A DNA stretch of 48,187 nucleotides, taken from NCBI GenBank assembly GCA_036505875.1, contig DASXSR010000051.1, positions 1 to 48,187 of the forward strand, written 5' to 3'. Under the pieces are notes generated by a model. That model worked only from the letters and a program-made list of their open reading frames with translations, had not been told where the DNA came from and searched no databases. The translations under genes and the position numbers were made by a program. Shown one piece after another: positions 15,774-24,818 of the stretch; the first letter of the stretch is position 1; each line of letters begins with the position of its first letter. This stretch comes from Onstottus_A sp036505875. Its GTDB lineage: Bacteria > Acidobacteriota > Blastocatellia > UBA7656.

Positions 15774-16168
15774 CCCATGTGTGTCGTGTGTTCCGGTTTG
15801 ACCTTGTAAATCACCCGAACCTCGCCCGGCTGGCGACCAGGGTACTTTTCGACGCCCAGATACTTCTTTGCCAACTTGTCGATGTGTTGATCGGCGCCTT
15901 CTTCAGTAATCTCTGCTACGCGGCCACGCACCTCCAAGTATCGATAGGGGTTGTCAGGATCCTGCAACGAAAGGGCAACTGCAGGGTTGCGCCGAATGTT
16001 TTTGTCCTTTTGTCGCCCTTTCGCTGAGTTGAACAGGACATACGTGCCATCATAGTCGCACCACACCGGTGTAACCTGCGGCGTGCCGTCGGGCATCAGT
16101 GTAGCCAGGTGTGCGAACGCCTTCTTGTCAAACAGGTCGAGGTATTTCTCTGAAATTACTCCTGCCAT
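15770..16168 (-). CDS. PPOX-class (F420- or FMN-dependent) split-barrel protein
   Basis: 132 residues, start ATG 16168 with a strong GAGGAGGG ribosome site. Whole-length match to the pyridoxamine-phosphate-oxidase-like fold of the PPOX-class F420-dependent type: HLATLMPDGTPQVTPVWCDY, VLFNSAKGRQKDKNIRRNPA (cofactor phosphate-binding region), YRYLEVRGRVAEI, and a final RVIYKVKPEHTTHMG. These proteins reduce varied substrates in the cytoplasm. The cofactor cannot be fixed from sequence by eye. The C-terminus ends in the degenerate repeat. Confidence 0.87.
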   Translation of the reverse strand: MAGVISEKYLDLFDKKAFAHLATLMPDGTPQVTPVWCDYDGTYVLFNSAKGRQKDKNIRRNPAVALSLQDPDNPYRYLEVRGRVAEITEEGADQHIDKLAKKYLGVEKYPGRQPGEVRVIYKVKPEHTTHMG

Positions 16169-16266
16169 CGTCCCTCCTCAAACAACATCGATAAGTTCAA
16201 CGCGTCCTTTTTGAATTGTCACTCGTGCGTTCGAGTTTGTGAAGTGTAAGAGTCTGCGAGCAGGGT

Positions 16267-17994
16267 TTATTTTCCAATGACGACGTCTCCGCCGACTATC
16301 GTGTAAACCACAGTGGTATTGCAAATGTCATCGGGATTTATTCGAAAGATATTCTGAGACAGCACGACCAGGTCGGCGAGCTTCCCGACTTCGAGCGTGC
16401 CTTTGTCCTTCTCGGCAAACTCGGCGTAAGCAGCTGAAGAGGTGTAAGCCCGGACAGCTTCTTCGACTGTGATCTTCTGTTCGGGCACCCAACCGCGCGC
16501 GTTCTTACCGTCGAGTGTTTGGCGGGTGACTGCAGCGTGGATTCCTAGAATTGGCGAGAGCGGAGCGACGTACCAATCAGAGCCGAACACCAGCGTCGCT
16601 CCCGCATCAAGCAGCGATCGAAACGCGTAAGTAGTATTGATTCGCGCCGGACCGATTCGCTTCTCAGCCCAGCGGCCGTCGTCGATTGCGTGATAAGGTT
16701 GCATCGACGCGATCACTCCTAGCTTTGCAAAGCGCGGAATGTCGCCGGCCAGCAAATGCTGCGCGTGCTCGATTCGGAATCGCCGATCGCGCGGACCGTT
16801 TTCTTTTTCAACCTCTTCAAGGTAATTGAGCAAGATGTTGTTTGCTCTGTCACCTATGGCGTGAACCGAGCACTGAAGGCCCGCTTTGTCGGCGTCTTTG
16901 ATATTTTGCTTCAGCTTGCCTTCGGGAATGTTGTCGGCGACCATCAAACCCGACGTGTTCGGCGCATCGTTGAAAGGCTCGAAGAACAACGCGGTCGTCG
17001 AGCCTAGCGAGCCGTCCATGAACGCCTTCAGCCCGCCGAGCTTCAACCAATCATCGCCCTTCCCATGATGCGCCACGACGTCGGCTTGACGCTTCCATTG
17101 GCTCATTGGTGTGCGTGCGTACACACGCACGGTCAAACGGCCCGAGTCTCGAAACCTTTTGTAAGCTTCGTAGTCGCGCCAGGGAGTGATGTCTTGAATC
17201 GAAGTAACTCCAACGCGGGCGGCTTCGGCGAGCGATGCTTTGAGCGCCTCATCGACCTCGACTTCGGTGGGCTCCGGAATCACGCGATCAATCAACGACT
17301 GCGCGCCGTCCTTTAGAATGCCGGTGGGTTCGCCTGTCTTCGCGTCGCGAACGATAGTTCCTCCGGGCGGATCTTTGGTCTCCTTGGTGATGCCCGCCGC
17401 GCGAAGCGCTACGCTGTTGGCCAAACACATATGGCCGTCGAGACGGTTGACGGCGACGGGATTGTTTGGCGTAAAGCGATCGATCAGCTCTTTGGTGGGC
17501 AGTTGACCGCCGGGCCAGCGCTCGTGATCCCAGTCACCGCCCGTTATCCTTCGGCCGGCGGCGAGCTTCGCGGCGTGATCCTTTATTCTGCGGGCGAACT
17601 CCTCGGGCGTTGCTGCATCGCGCAAATCGACCGATAGCAGGTGAAACCCGCCTTCGATGAAGTGCGTGTGATCGTCGATGAAGCCGGGCAGAGCGAGCTT
17701 GCCGCGAAGGTCTATGAGGCGAGTCTTTGAATCCGTCAGCTTCTTTACGTCATCGTTTGAGCCGACGGCTATTATCCGCTCGCCTCGCGAGGCGACGGCT
17801 TCGGCCCACGGTTGCGCCTTGTTGCCGGTCCAGATCCGACCGTTGATGAGGGCTAGATCGATGGCAGGTGCACTGCGCACTAAGTCGTCGGCAATGGTTT
17901 CGGACACAAACGGAATGATATCCCGCTGTTTGTCGTTGTCAACGTCAACCTCGATGAAGATTACAGCCAGCGAGACAAAGCAGACTTCGGGCAA
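16267..17994 (-). CDS. YtcJ-like metal-dependent amidohydrolase
   Basis: Up to 575 residues. Amidohydrolase-3 family: DLALINGRIWTGN near the N-terminus, PGFIDDHTHFIEGG with the metal-binding HxH, SIQDITPW, LKAFMDGSLGSTTALFF, CSVHAIGDRANNILL, RIEHAQHL, VFGSDWYVAPLSP (late metal Asp), and KLADLVVLSQNIF at the end. The family hydrolyses amide-type bonds; the substrate is unknown. The start is uncertain: the TTG at 17994 has GGAGG only one base away, and no ATG follows before the domain. A GTG in front of RSAPAIDLALING is another option. No obvious signal peptide. Confidence 0.88.
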   Translation of the reverse strand: MPEVCFVSLAVIFIEVDVDNDKQRDIIPFVSETIADDLVRSAPAIDLALINGRIWTGNKAQPWAEAVASRGERIIAVGSNDDVKKLTDSKTRLIDLRGKLALPGFIDDHTHFIEGGFHLLSVDLRDAATPEEFARRIKDHAAKLAAGRRITGGDWDHERWPGGQLPTKELIDRFTPNNPVAVNRLDGHMCLANSVALRAAGITKETKDPPGGTIVRDAKTGEPTGILKDGAQSLIDRVIPEPTEVEVDEALKASLAEAARVGVTSIQDITPWRDYEAYKRFRDSGRLTVRVYARTPMSQWKRQADVVAHHGKGDDWLKLGGLKAFMDGSLGSTTALFFEPFNDAPNTSGLMVADNIPEGKLKQNIKDADKAGLQCSVHAIGDRANNILLNYLEEVEKENGPRDRRFRIEHAQHLLAGDIPRFAKLGVIASMQPYHAIDDGRWAEKRIGPARINTTYAFRSLLDAGATLVFGSDWYVAPLSPILGIHAAVTRQTLDGKNARGWVPEQKITVEEAVRAYTSSAAYAEFAEKDKGTLEVGKLADLVVLSQNIFRINPDDICNTTVVYTIVGGDVVIGK

Positions 17995-18057
17995 GCCTCC
18001 GAGTTCAAAAGGAAGTGGTTAGGTATTGGATTCCGCTCACCAGATTGGTGACATAGA

Positions 18058-19392
18058 TCATTTGCCGCCAAGCCCGGACTTCCGGCTTTTCCAAAACGCC
18101 TCTGAAGCTTTCGACGACTGTTCGCGGTCTTGGGCTCCTTCAATCATAATCACGTCCTTGCCGCGCAACTCGATTGAAGCAATGCCTTCGTTTGTTTCAT
18201 AAACGCGAGCCCGCACGGCTGCTTCGATTGGTTTAGTGAGCTTGTACCGCTTCTCTGTTCGCAGACAATAAGCATCAAAGAACTCTCTCGCGTCATTCTC
18301 CGTGTCCCAGGTCGTATACTGAGCAAGCAGCACCGCGCCGTTGGCTTTGTTCTCATAAAGGGCGTAGCGATCGCCACCCCAACCCTCGGCCGCGACTCGC
18401 GCCGTTCGCTTCGGGATGTACTCCGACAACGCAACCAGATAACCGAACTCACCGTTGACGTCCGCGTCTGCCTTCTTCCAGTCAGAGCCGAGCACTCCGC
18501 CAATATCAACCAAGTCGATCTTCACCGGATTGTCTCCCGCGAGGAACCGCTCGGGGTGCATGATCTGTTCGGTCGATGCGGGCAAAGTCTGATAGCTCGC
18601 GTCCAGTGCTTGCCACGAACGGTTCTTCAACACCGCGCCTACGAAGCCCGCGCCGTAAAGATAGGGAAACTGTAAGTTCTCTTTCAGAACCTTGGGCGCG
18701 CTTGACAGCACCGGATATAGCTTCGAGTCGCCGTCGCTTTCCTGATCGATCATGCTGTCGGTGAGCGAGCCGAGCTTGGTGATATCCAACTTCATCCCTT
18801 GTTGATCAAAGTCGTACTCGATCATCACCAGCGTTGCTTCGCCTTCAACCAACGCGTGAGCCGCAAGTTCGGCATCCGAGTCGCCTTTGGGCCATCGCTC
18901 GAAGCGGCGCAGGTTGAAGTGCTGATCTTGAAGCGCGTGAACCAGCTCATGCGCTATCACGCGTTTCTGTTCGGAGACTGGCAGCCACGCAGCCAGATAA
19001 AACTCTTTGGTCTTCGGCTCGTAAAATCCCGCCACCTGTTCTCGCAGAAGCCTCACGATGTAATCGCGCAACTGAAAGTTCTTCGCGATCAGACCGAGCT
19101 TGATCAGGGTTTTCTGACTCGCCTCGAACTCTTCGGCGGGCGTGTTTTCGTCCAGATCCCGTATGACCGACTGCTCAATTTCGTCTTTAGTCTTGTAGGA
19201 GCTCTTGACGTTTTGCTTGATATCGAGAGCGCGCAGCCGGCTGACGACCTTCAGGATTTCTTCAGTCGAGCTCAGCGACGCGGAATCGGGTTTGGCAATT
19301 GATGCCGGAGCTTGCCGCGCTCCGCTGACCGAGGCTGTGAACAACACCAACGCCAGCAACAGCGCCACCCACGCAGTGAACTTCTTATGCAT
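18058..19392 (-). CDS. Secreted putative zinc metalloprotease (HELVH)
   Basis: 444 residues, start ATG 19392. A signal peptide (about 1-24, ending VSGA) is followed by a helical region and a gluzincin-like core RVIAHELVHALQDQHF, with His148, Glu149 and His152; AELAAHALVEGEATLV about 30 residues later supplies a candidate third ligand (Glu183 or Glu185). No standard peptidase family name comes to mind; homologues are usually hypothetical proteins in Acidobacteriota. A second domain (about 270-440) contains WGGDRYALYENKANGAVLL and an ELRGKDVIMIEGA strand. Expected location is periplasm or outside. No gene partner is evident. Confidence 0.78.
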   Translation of the reverse strand: MHKKFTAWVALLLALVLFTASVSGARQAPASIAKPDSASLSSTEEILKVVSRLRALDIKQNVKSSYKTKDEIEQSVIRDLDENTPAEEFEASQKTLIKLGLIAKNFQLRDYIVRLLREQVAGFYEPKTKEFYLAAWLPVSEQKRVIAHELVHALQDQHFNLRRFERWPKGDSDAELAAHALVEGEATLVMIEYDFDQQGMKLDITKLGSLTDSMIDQESDGDSKLYPVLSSAPKVLKENLQFPYLYGAGFVGAVLKNRSWQALDASYQTLPASTEQIMHPERFLAGDNPVKIDLVDIGGVLGSDWKKADADVNGEFGYLVALSEYIPKRTARVAAEGWGGDRYALYENKANGAVLLAQYTTWDTENDAREFFDAYCLRTEKRYKLTKPIEAAVRARVYETNEGIASIELRGKDVIMIEGAQDREQSSKASEAFWKSRKSGLGGK

Positions 19393-19472
19393 CTGATACC
19401 TTTCGTTTAATGAGAATGGCTTTGCTGATTGTCTTATGACGGAGTGGGATTTGTCAATTTTTGGCTCGTTAT

Positions 19473-19501
19473 TTGGATTGTCCCACAGGCCGGGCTATAA
19501 T
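19473..19501 (+). promoter_or_regulatory. Candidate promoter of purE
   Basis: A perfect -10 TATAAT at 19496-19501 with a weak -35 TTGGAT at 19473-19478 and a 17-base spacer. It places transcription about 30 bases before purE. Confidence 0.5.
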
Positions 19502-19537
19502 CACCCCGTTGTCAACTCCATTCATTGGGTGAATCGG

Positions 19538-20029
19538 ATGAAATCGTTAGTCGGAATAATCATGGGCTCCAAGTCTGACTGGGAGACTATGTCGCACGCT
19601 GCCCAGACGCTAGAGACTGTCGGCGTTCCGTACGAAGTCCGCGTGTTGTCTGCACATCGCACACCCGATCAACTTTTCAAGTACGTTGAATCGGCGGAGG
19701 ATAGAGGCCTTGAAGTAATCATCGCCGCGGCTGGCGGCGCGGCGCACCTCGCGGGCGTGGCGGCTGCCAAGACGCTGCTTCCCGTGCTCGGCGTGCCGAT
19801 GGAGTCAAAGTCGCTGAAGGGTCTGGACTCACTGTTGTCGATGGTACAGATGCCCGCCGGGATTCCGGTTGGCACACTTGCGATCGGGCGCGCCGGAGCG
19901 GTGAACGCCGCGCTGTTCGCCGCCGCCATACTCGGCGTCAAGCATCCTGAATTTCGCGATGCCATTCGACGCTACCGTGAAGCGCAAGCCAAGGCGATAC
20001 TCGAACATCCTGATCCCCGAGAGCACTAA
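19538..20029 (+). CDS. purE: N5-carboxyaminoimidazole ribonucleotide mutase
   Basis: 163 residues from ATG 19538 (a GTG three codons upstream is also possible; neither has a good ribosome site). It converts N5-CAIR to CAIR in de novo purine synthesis. Signatures: VGIIMGSKSDWETM at the N-terminus, VRVLSAHRTPDQLF (substrate-binding SAHRTP), IIAAAGGAAHLAGV, and GVPMESKSLKGLDSLLSMVQMPAGIPV. Whole-length match to class I PurE. purK is not adjacent, and the gene stands alone, convergent with zapA. Confidence 0.95.
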   Translation: MKSLVGIIMGSKSDWETMSHAAQTLETVGVPYEVRVLSAHRTPDQLFKYVESAEDRGLEVIIAAAGGAAHLAGVAAAKTLLPVLGVPMESKSLKGLDSLLSMVQMPAGIPVGTLAIGRAGAVNAALFAAAILGVKHPEFRDAIRRYREAQAKAILEHPDPREH

Positions 20030-20079
20030 CGAATATTCTTCTTGCTAAGTTTGTCGCGGGCAGGGCTAAAAGCGAAGCT

Positions 20080-20394
20080 CTATTTTGCCGGTTCGACCGC
20101 CTCTGTGCGGAGGAATTGATCGAGTAGCTCGGCGTATTTTGCGCTGCGATCGGCTATCTCTTCTTCGGTCTCTTTCATTTCGCGGCGCGATTGATAAAGC
20201 TCATCGGCGATCTGAATCGCCGCCAATATCGCCACCCTTAGCGAGTCCACCGTCATCGTAGCCCGAGCTATTTCATTCATCCGCTCGTTCACGTGCTCGG
20301 CGAGTTGCTGGATGTATTCGGAGTCATGACTGCTTCGAAGCGTGTAGGTCTGATTGTAAATGACGACCTTGTGTGATTGGTTTGCGTTGTCCAT
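20080..20394 (-). CDS. zapA: Cell division protein ZapA
   Basis: 104 residues from ATG 20394 (MDNANQSHKVV); the upstream extension to 20424 looks spurious. An N-terminal globular part (VVIYNQTYTLRSSHDSEYIQQLAEHVNERM) is followed by the helix TVDSLRVAILAAIQIADELY and a coiled coil, the classic ZapA layout. ZapA bundles FtsZ filaments at the Z-ring. The gene preceding it is a short coiled-coil protein of ZapB type, and pheT lies further upstream, an arrangement common in several phyla. No strong Shine-Dalgarno is seen. Confidence 0.9.
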   Translation of the reverse strand: MDNANQSHKVVIYNQTYTLRSSHDSEYIQQLAEHVNERMNEIARATMTVDSLRVAILAAIQIADELYQSRREMKETEEEIADRSAKYAELLDQFLRTEAVEPAK

Positions 20395-20456
20395 ACTTAT
20401 CGGCGACCGCTCAAGGCTCAGCACCCGAATCTGTGAGCGGCCCTCCCGCGCGGCAA

Positions 20457-20723
20457 TTAAACCTCTTCCAGGTCGAGCATCGCGAACTTGCCGAGCACGC
20501 CTTCGACCCGGCCTTTGATCGCGTCACGCTCGATGAGCAATCGTTCCACCTCGGTCTCGAGCTGCTCCTTGTGTTCGCTCGCGCGGCTGAGCTCACGACG
20601 CAGCTTGAGCACTTCGCGCTCAAGCGCTTCCTTCTCCTGCCGCTCGCGTTTGAACTGCTCGATCGTTCGGTAGATTTTGTCTTCCAGGTGCGAAAGTTTT
20701 TCCAAACCGTACGCTGCGCTCAC
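20457..20723 (-). CDS. Small coiled-coil protein, ZapB-like
   Basis: 88 residues, start GTG 20723 with GGAGG six bases upstream. Almost entirely one charged coiled coil (LEDKIYRTIEQFKRERQ through about residue 78). Between pheT and zapA such proteins are usually taken as ZapB-like division factors that link ZapA to other parts of the divisome. Sequence alone cannot distinguish ZapB from other coiled coils, so the role rests on context. Confidence 0.75.
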   Translation of the reverse strand: MSAAYGLEKLSHLEDKIYRTIEQFKRERQEKEALEREVLKLRRELSRASEHKEQLETEVERLLIERDAIKGRVEGVLGKFAMLDLEEV

Positions 20724-20737
20724 GCCGAACCTCCAAA

Positions 20738-20803
20738 CGTGATGCGTGATACGTGATGCGTGAAAGCGCCTTGGTCACGCATCACGTATCACGAATCACG
20801 AAT
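20738..20803. repeat. Heptad tandem repeat with inverted arms (locus C)
   Basis: Left arm words ACGTGAT/GCGTGAT (20738-20764) face right arm words TCACGCA/TCACGTA-type (20775-20803), with the first 19 bp perfectly complementary and a 10-base loop. It occupies the space between the pheT stop (20810) and the ZapB-like gene, and uses the same words as loci A and E. Confidence 0.85.
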
Positions 20804-20809
20804 CTCTCT

Positions 20810-22858
20810 TCATCTTAGTTGCGCGCCGAAGCGTTCTTCGAGCAACGCTCTTACCTTTTGATGCATCCCTGCAACTTCTTCGTCCGTGAGCGTTCGGTTC
20901 TCAGCTCGATATCTCACCCTGAACGCGAGAGAGTGAAAACTCTCGGGCATCTCTTTGCCTTTGTACATATCGAAAACTCGAACCGAAACAGCTTCCTGGA
21001 GACCAAGTTCTCCAACTGCTCTTTCGATGTCGCCCCACGCAACCTTGTCGGGGACCAGCGCCGATACATCCCGCGACACCGCCGGGAACCTGGGCAGCGG
21101 CGAGTAACGTACCTGGTCGGCGGGAATCGCCAGTAACTTTTCGAATTCAAGTTCGCCGACGAATACCGGCTGGCGGAACTTGTACGCGGAAGCCGCGCGC
21201 GGATGAAGACACCCAAACCGCGCTACCTCTTCGCCGTCGCGCGCAAGCACCGCCGACTGTCCAGGATGCAGGTATTCTACACCGGCTCGGTTAATTGTAA
21301 AGCCTGAGACATTCAGCGTTGATAGCACGACCTCGACCGCGCCTTTCAAGTCGTAAAAGTCGATCTGTCGGGCGCCGCTCCACGAATGCGGGGAGTTCGA
21401 ACCGCTCATCGCAAGCCCGAGGACCTCGCGCTCGTTAGGCCTCTTGTGAGGAGATGAAGCCTCAAACACGCGGCCTATCTCGAACAGCTTCACGTCGCGA
21501 CTGCCCTGATTGAAGTTGTGCTGGACGGCGTCAAGTAATCCTGTGATCAGCGAAGCGCGCATCTCGGATTGATTAACATCGATCGGATTCATGAGAGTCG
21601 CCGCCGGTCTGTCGCTTCGGCGGAAAAGTCGGTCGCGTTCGCCGTTCACGAAACTGAATGAATAAGCTTCGTCAAAGCCCAAAGCGATGAGGGCTCGCCT
21701 GACGTTTCGACGATGCTTGTCGACTGCAAGATACTTCCCCGCGCCGCTCCACGGCGGCAGCGTCACATTAACGAGGTCGTAGCCAACGTGGCGGGCGACT
21801 TCTTCTACCAGGTCCTCTTCGCGCGAGATGTCGACTCGAAATGATGGAGCGAGCGCTCGCAATTGCTTTTCCGGTGCGCTCAACTTGACCTCGAATTCGA
21901 GCGCGCGCAGAATCTCGGCGGCGCGCTCAATCGGCGCCTTCAACCCTGTGAGCTGTTCGACACGCGCCTCGCGCAACGAGACGGGATCGCGAGTGATGTG
22001 CGCCGGATAAACATCGATTGCGCCCTTCAGCACTGCTCCGCCCGCAATCTCAGCTACCATTTGCGCCACTCGATCGGCGGCGCGCACTTGCGCCTGGTAA
22101 TCGGCCCCGCGCGCAAACCTGTACGAAGCTTCGGTGTCCAACCCGAGCGCCCGCGCCGTGTGCCGGATCGAAGTCGGGTTGAAATAGGCGCTCTCGATCA
22201 GCACGTCCGTGGTGCGTTCGTTGATTTCGGTGTCCGCGCCGCCCATCACACCGGCTATCGCAACGGGGCGATCCGCATCGGCGATGACCAGAATTTCGGG
22301 GGCAAGCTCGCGCGTGAATCCGTCGAGCGTCGTTATCTGCTCGCCTGCTCGTGGTCTTCTGACGATTATCCGCCGTCCGTGCAGCAGACTCAGATCGAAC
22401 GCGTGAGTCGGTTGGCCCATCTCGAACATCACGTAGTTAGTTACATCGGCGACATTGTTCACGGAGCGTTGGCCAATCGACTCCAGTCGATCTGTTAGCC
22501 ACTTCGGCGAGGGCGCGACCTTCACTCCGCGCACGACTCGCGCTGCGTAACGCGGGCAGAGGTCTGGATCGAGAATCTCGACTGATGCGATGGATTTTGC
22601 GCGTTCATCGGTTTCATTCAGCGTTAACGCCCGCGTCTTAAGCGACGTGCCGCACACCAGCGCCGCCTCGCGGGCGATTCCCAGATGAGACAGCGCATCG
22701 GGGCGATTTGAGGTCAGATCGAAATCGAGAATATGATCGTCGCGCACGCGCTCGATGCCTTCGACCGCAAAGCCGATCATTGTCAGCCGCTCTGCCAGCT
22801 CTTTGGGATTGAGCGTAAGCTTTACGAGCTCGCCCAGCCAGTTGTAACTGATCTTCAT
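20810..22858 (-). CDS. pheT: Phenylalanine--tRNA ligase beta subunit, short form
   Basis: 682 residues, start ATG 22858. Begins MKISYNWLGELVKLTLNPKE as expected, but residue 35 (VEGIERVR) runs straight into ILDFDLTSNRPDALSHLGIA. The roughly 110-residue tRNA-binding OB domain normally inserted here is absent. Later parts are normal: B3/B4 editing domain, B5 (RVEQLTGLK onward), the catalytic-like core (NPIDVNQSEMRASLITGLLD), and a C-terminal anticodon-binding FDX-ACB domain (FPAVSRDVSALVPD). With PheS it forms the alpha2-beta2 enzyme that charges tRNA-Phe. It is separated from pheS by three genes. Confidence 0.95.
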   Translation of the reverse strand: MKISYNWLGELVKLTLNPKELAERLTMIGFAVEGIERVRDDHILDFDLTSNRPDALSHLGIAREAALVCGTSLKTRALTLNETDERAKSIASVEILDPDLCPRYAARVVRGVKVAPSPKWLTDRLESIGQRSVNNVADVTNYVMFEMGQPTHAFDLSLLHGRRIIVRRPRAGEQITTLDGFTRELAPEILVIADADRPVAIAGVMGGADTEINERTTDVLIESAYFNPTSIRHTARALGLDTEASYRFARGADYQAQVRAADRVAQMVAEIAGGAVLKGAIDVYPAHITRDPVSLREARVEQLTGLKAPIERAAEILRALEFEVKLSAPEKQLRALAPSFRVDISREEDLVEEVARHVGYDLVNVTLPPWSGAGKYLAVDKHRRNVRRALIALGFDEAYSFSFVNGERDRLFRRSDRPAATLMNPIDVNQSEMRASLITGLLDAVQHNFNQGSRDVKLFEIGRVFEASSPHKRPNEREVLGLAMSGSNSPHSWSGARQIDFYDLKGAVEVVLSTLNVSGFTINRAGVEYLHPGQSAVLARDGEEVARFGCLHPRAASAYKFRQPVFVGELEFEKLLAIPADQVRYSPLPRFPAVSRDVSALVPDKVAWGDIERAVGELGLQEAVSVRVFDMYKGKEMPESFHSLAFRVRYRAENRTLTDEEVAGMHQKVRALLEERFGAQLR

Positions 22859-23006
22859 TTCTTAATTTGCGACCCGAATGTCGCGCGACAACGAAATCTA
22901 GTTCTCTAATGCTTGATGAGAATAACAAGATTATGCCTCATTTCCCAAGTCGCTGTGGACGCTGCTTATGACCCCCAGCCTGAGTTTCTAGACCGATATA
23001 CGGCTC

Positions 23007-24818
23007 TCATGGGTTTGTTTTTGGCGGGCGCTTCTTCGCGTCGGGTGGCGTCTGGTATTTCAAGACGTAGTCGGTCAAACGCTGGCACCGGTGTAGCTCG
23101 ACAACGACGTTCACTGCCTTTGCGTCGCGCTGCAGTTTTGTACGGGCGGTTGCATCCCACGCTACGAGACGAGGAGTCCTCACCATGAACTCGTCATCCG
23201 TCACCGCGCGAGCGAGCAGCAAGTAACGGCCTGGCGCGAGATTGGTGATTGAGAACACACCGTCACCGCCCACAGCGGCCTCAGCGTAGCGTAATACGTC
23301 GTCCGCTGATTCTGCTTCTGCGGGCACGAGATGAACGCGAAATCGGGGAGGCACGCTTGTGTTCTCCGAAGCCGGCACGACCTTGCCTCGCAAACCGGCA
23401 GCGCCTTCCGCGAGCGTCACAGTCAAATCCGTTACTCGCTGGCCGGAGCTGAGCGCGAGGCCGGTACTCGCGAGGTCGGGCTGCTTTTGCGTCGCGGACA
23501 ACATGATCGAGCGCACGTACCAGCTTTCGGGCAAGCGCGGTTCGATGCGATACCGGCCGGCGCCCAAGCCGTAAATCTTAAACTCGCCTTTATCGTCCGC
23601 CGCCCCCTCGATGTATGAAGGATCGCCGGAACTAGATTGTTCTTTGGCGTTTGCTCTTTCATCGCGACGGGCAATCATCACCGTCTCTTCCAGTAGCGCT
23701 CCGGACTTCGTCTTGCAGGCGTCCTTTCGTTCCGAATCGAGAAGCGGCTCCACAAGGATTCGTCCCGAGATAGAACCAAGCGGCGCGAGGGTTAGTTCTA
23801 TGCCGGTGACGTCGGCGCCCTTAACAACAACGCGGCGCGGCGCCGATGCAAAGTCATTCTCGGCTCCTGTGTTGCCACGCGCAACGATCTCATATTCGCC
23901 ATCCGGCACTCCATAGAGCGCGAAGCCTCGCTCGCCGGCCCGCAAAGAAAGGTAGGCACTGGATTCAATTGCGCCGCTTGTCGGATAAGCCAGCGTCACC
24001 GAGACGCCGCGTGACGGGTTTTTCCCGATCACGCCCGACAGAGTTCCGCTTACCGTATGCCCTCGCTCGCCTCGATACTTTATATCTATTCCGTTGACTT
24101 CCTCTCCGGCGCGGACTGTAATCTCAACCGCAGCATCGCGCGTGGTCGAAGGGTAGTAAGTCGGGGCGTCGGCGTCGTAACCGCCCGGGGAGGACGAATA
24201 GTAATATGCCGTGCCTCCGTTGACCGCAACGACGTACGATCCCGACTGCAAGCCGTAAATTCGGAAGGCGCCTAAATCGTCAGTCTGCCGTGAATTCGTA
24301 GGACTCGCGCCGCGAATCGGGCGCTGCTCAGCGTCGCGCACACGGCTCGCAGATACCCGGGCGGCAATCACCGGCTCGCCTGATGAGTTTGTGACCGTAC
24401 CTGAAATGACGCCCCCTTTGATCATCCGCAAGGTGACCACATCGCCGGGCCGATAAGTCTGGCGTTCCACGGGATCGGCTTCAGTCACGTAGCCGGCGGC
24501 GTAGGCGAAAACCGAGTACATACCAGGCGCGAGGTCGTCGGCCCGAAATCTCCCGTCCTCATCCGTGCCAATCGACATGCCTGCGCCCGACGCAGGCATA
24601 CCGACGCGTCGGACATTTACGCCTACGTGAGCGAGGGGCTGCCCGAACTCGCCAGTGATGCGACCCGTTATTGCCCGCTCTCTCGGTTTAGCGGATTCTT
24701 TCTGAGCCAGCGTGCCTACGCGATCGCTGCTCAAGACCAGTACGCAAACAGCTATTGCCGTTAGCATGAGCCCGTTCCGCGTGGATGTCCTTGCAATCTG
24801 GTTCCTCACGTTGCTCAC
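23007..24818 (-). CDS. Secreted protein with repeated carboxypeptidase-regulatory-like domains
   Basis: 603 residues; start GTG 24818 overlaps the stop of the upstream gene (GTGA). N-terminal hydrophobic signal segment (about 12-32). At least four Ig/transthyretin-like beta units, each with a GRITGEFGQPLAHVGV- or GVISGTVTNSSGEPVIAA-type opening and a DGRFRADDLAPGMYSVFAYA-type closing. Such CarboxypepD_reg/SdrD-B folds are found in periplasmic or surface proteins of this phylum; no catalytic site is visible. The C-terminal tail has basic residues. It forms a pair with the next gene, of similar build, so duplication is likely. Confidence 0.82.
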   Translation of the reverse strand: MSNVRNQIARTSTRNGLMLTAIAVCVLVLSSDRVGTLAQKESAKPRERAITGRITGEFGQPLAHVGVNVRRVGMPASGAGMSIGTDEDGRFRADDLAPGMYSVFAYAAGYVTEADPVERQTYRPGDVVTLRMIKGGVISGTVTNSSGEPVIAARVSASRVRDAEQRPIRGASPTNSRQTDDLGAFRIYGLQSGSYVVAVNGGTAYYYSSSPGGYDADAPTYYPSTTRDAAVEITVRAGEEVNGIDIKYRGERGHTVSGTLSGVIGKNPSRGVSVTLAYPTSGAIESSAYLSLRAGERGFALYGVPDGEYEIVARGNTGAENDFASAPRRVVVKGADVTGIELTLAPLGSISGRILVEPLLDSERKDACKTKSGALLEETVMIARRDERANAKEQSSSGDPSYIEGAADDKGEFKIYGLGAGRYRIEPRLPESWYVRSIMLSATQKQPDLASTGLALSSGQRVTDLTVTLAEGAAGLRGKVVPASENTSVPPRFRVHLVPAEAESADDVLRYAEAAVGGDGVFSITNLAPGRYLLLARAVTDDEFMVRTPRLVAWDATARTKLQRDAKAVNVVVELHRCQRLTDYVLKYQTPPDAKKRPPKTNP

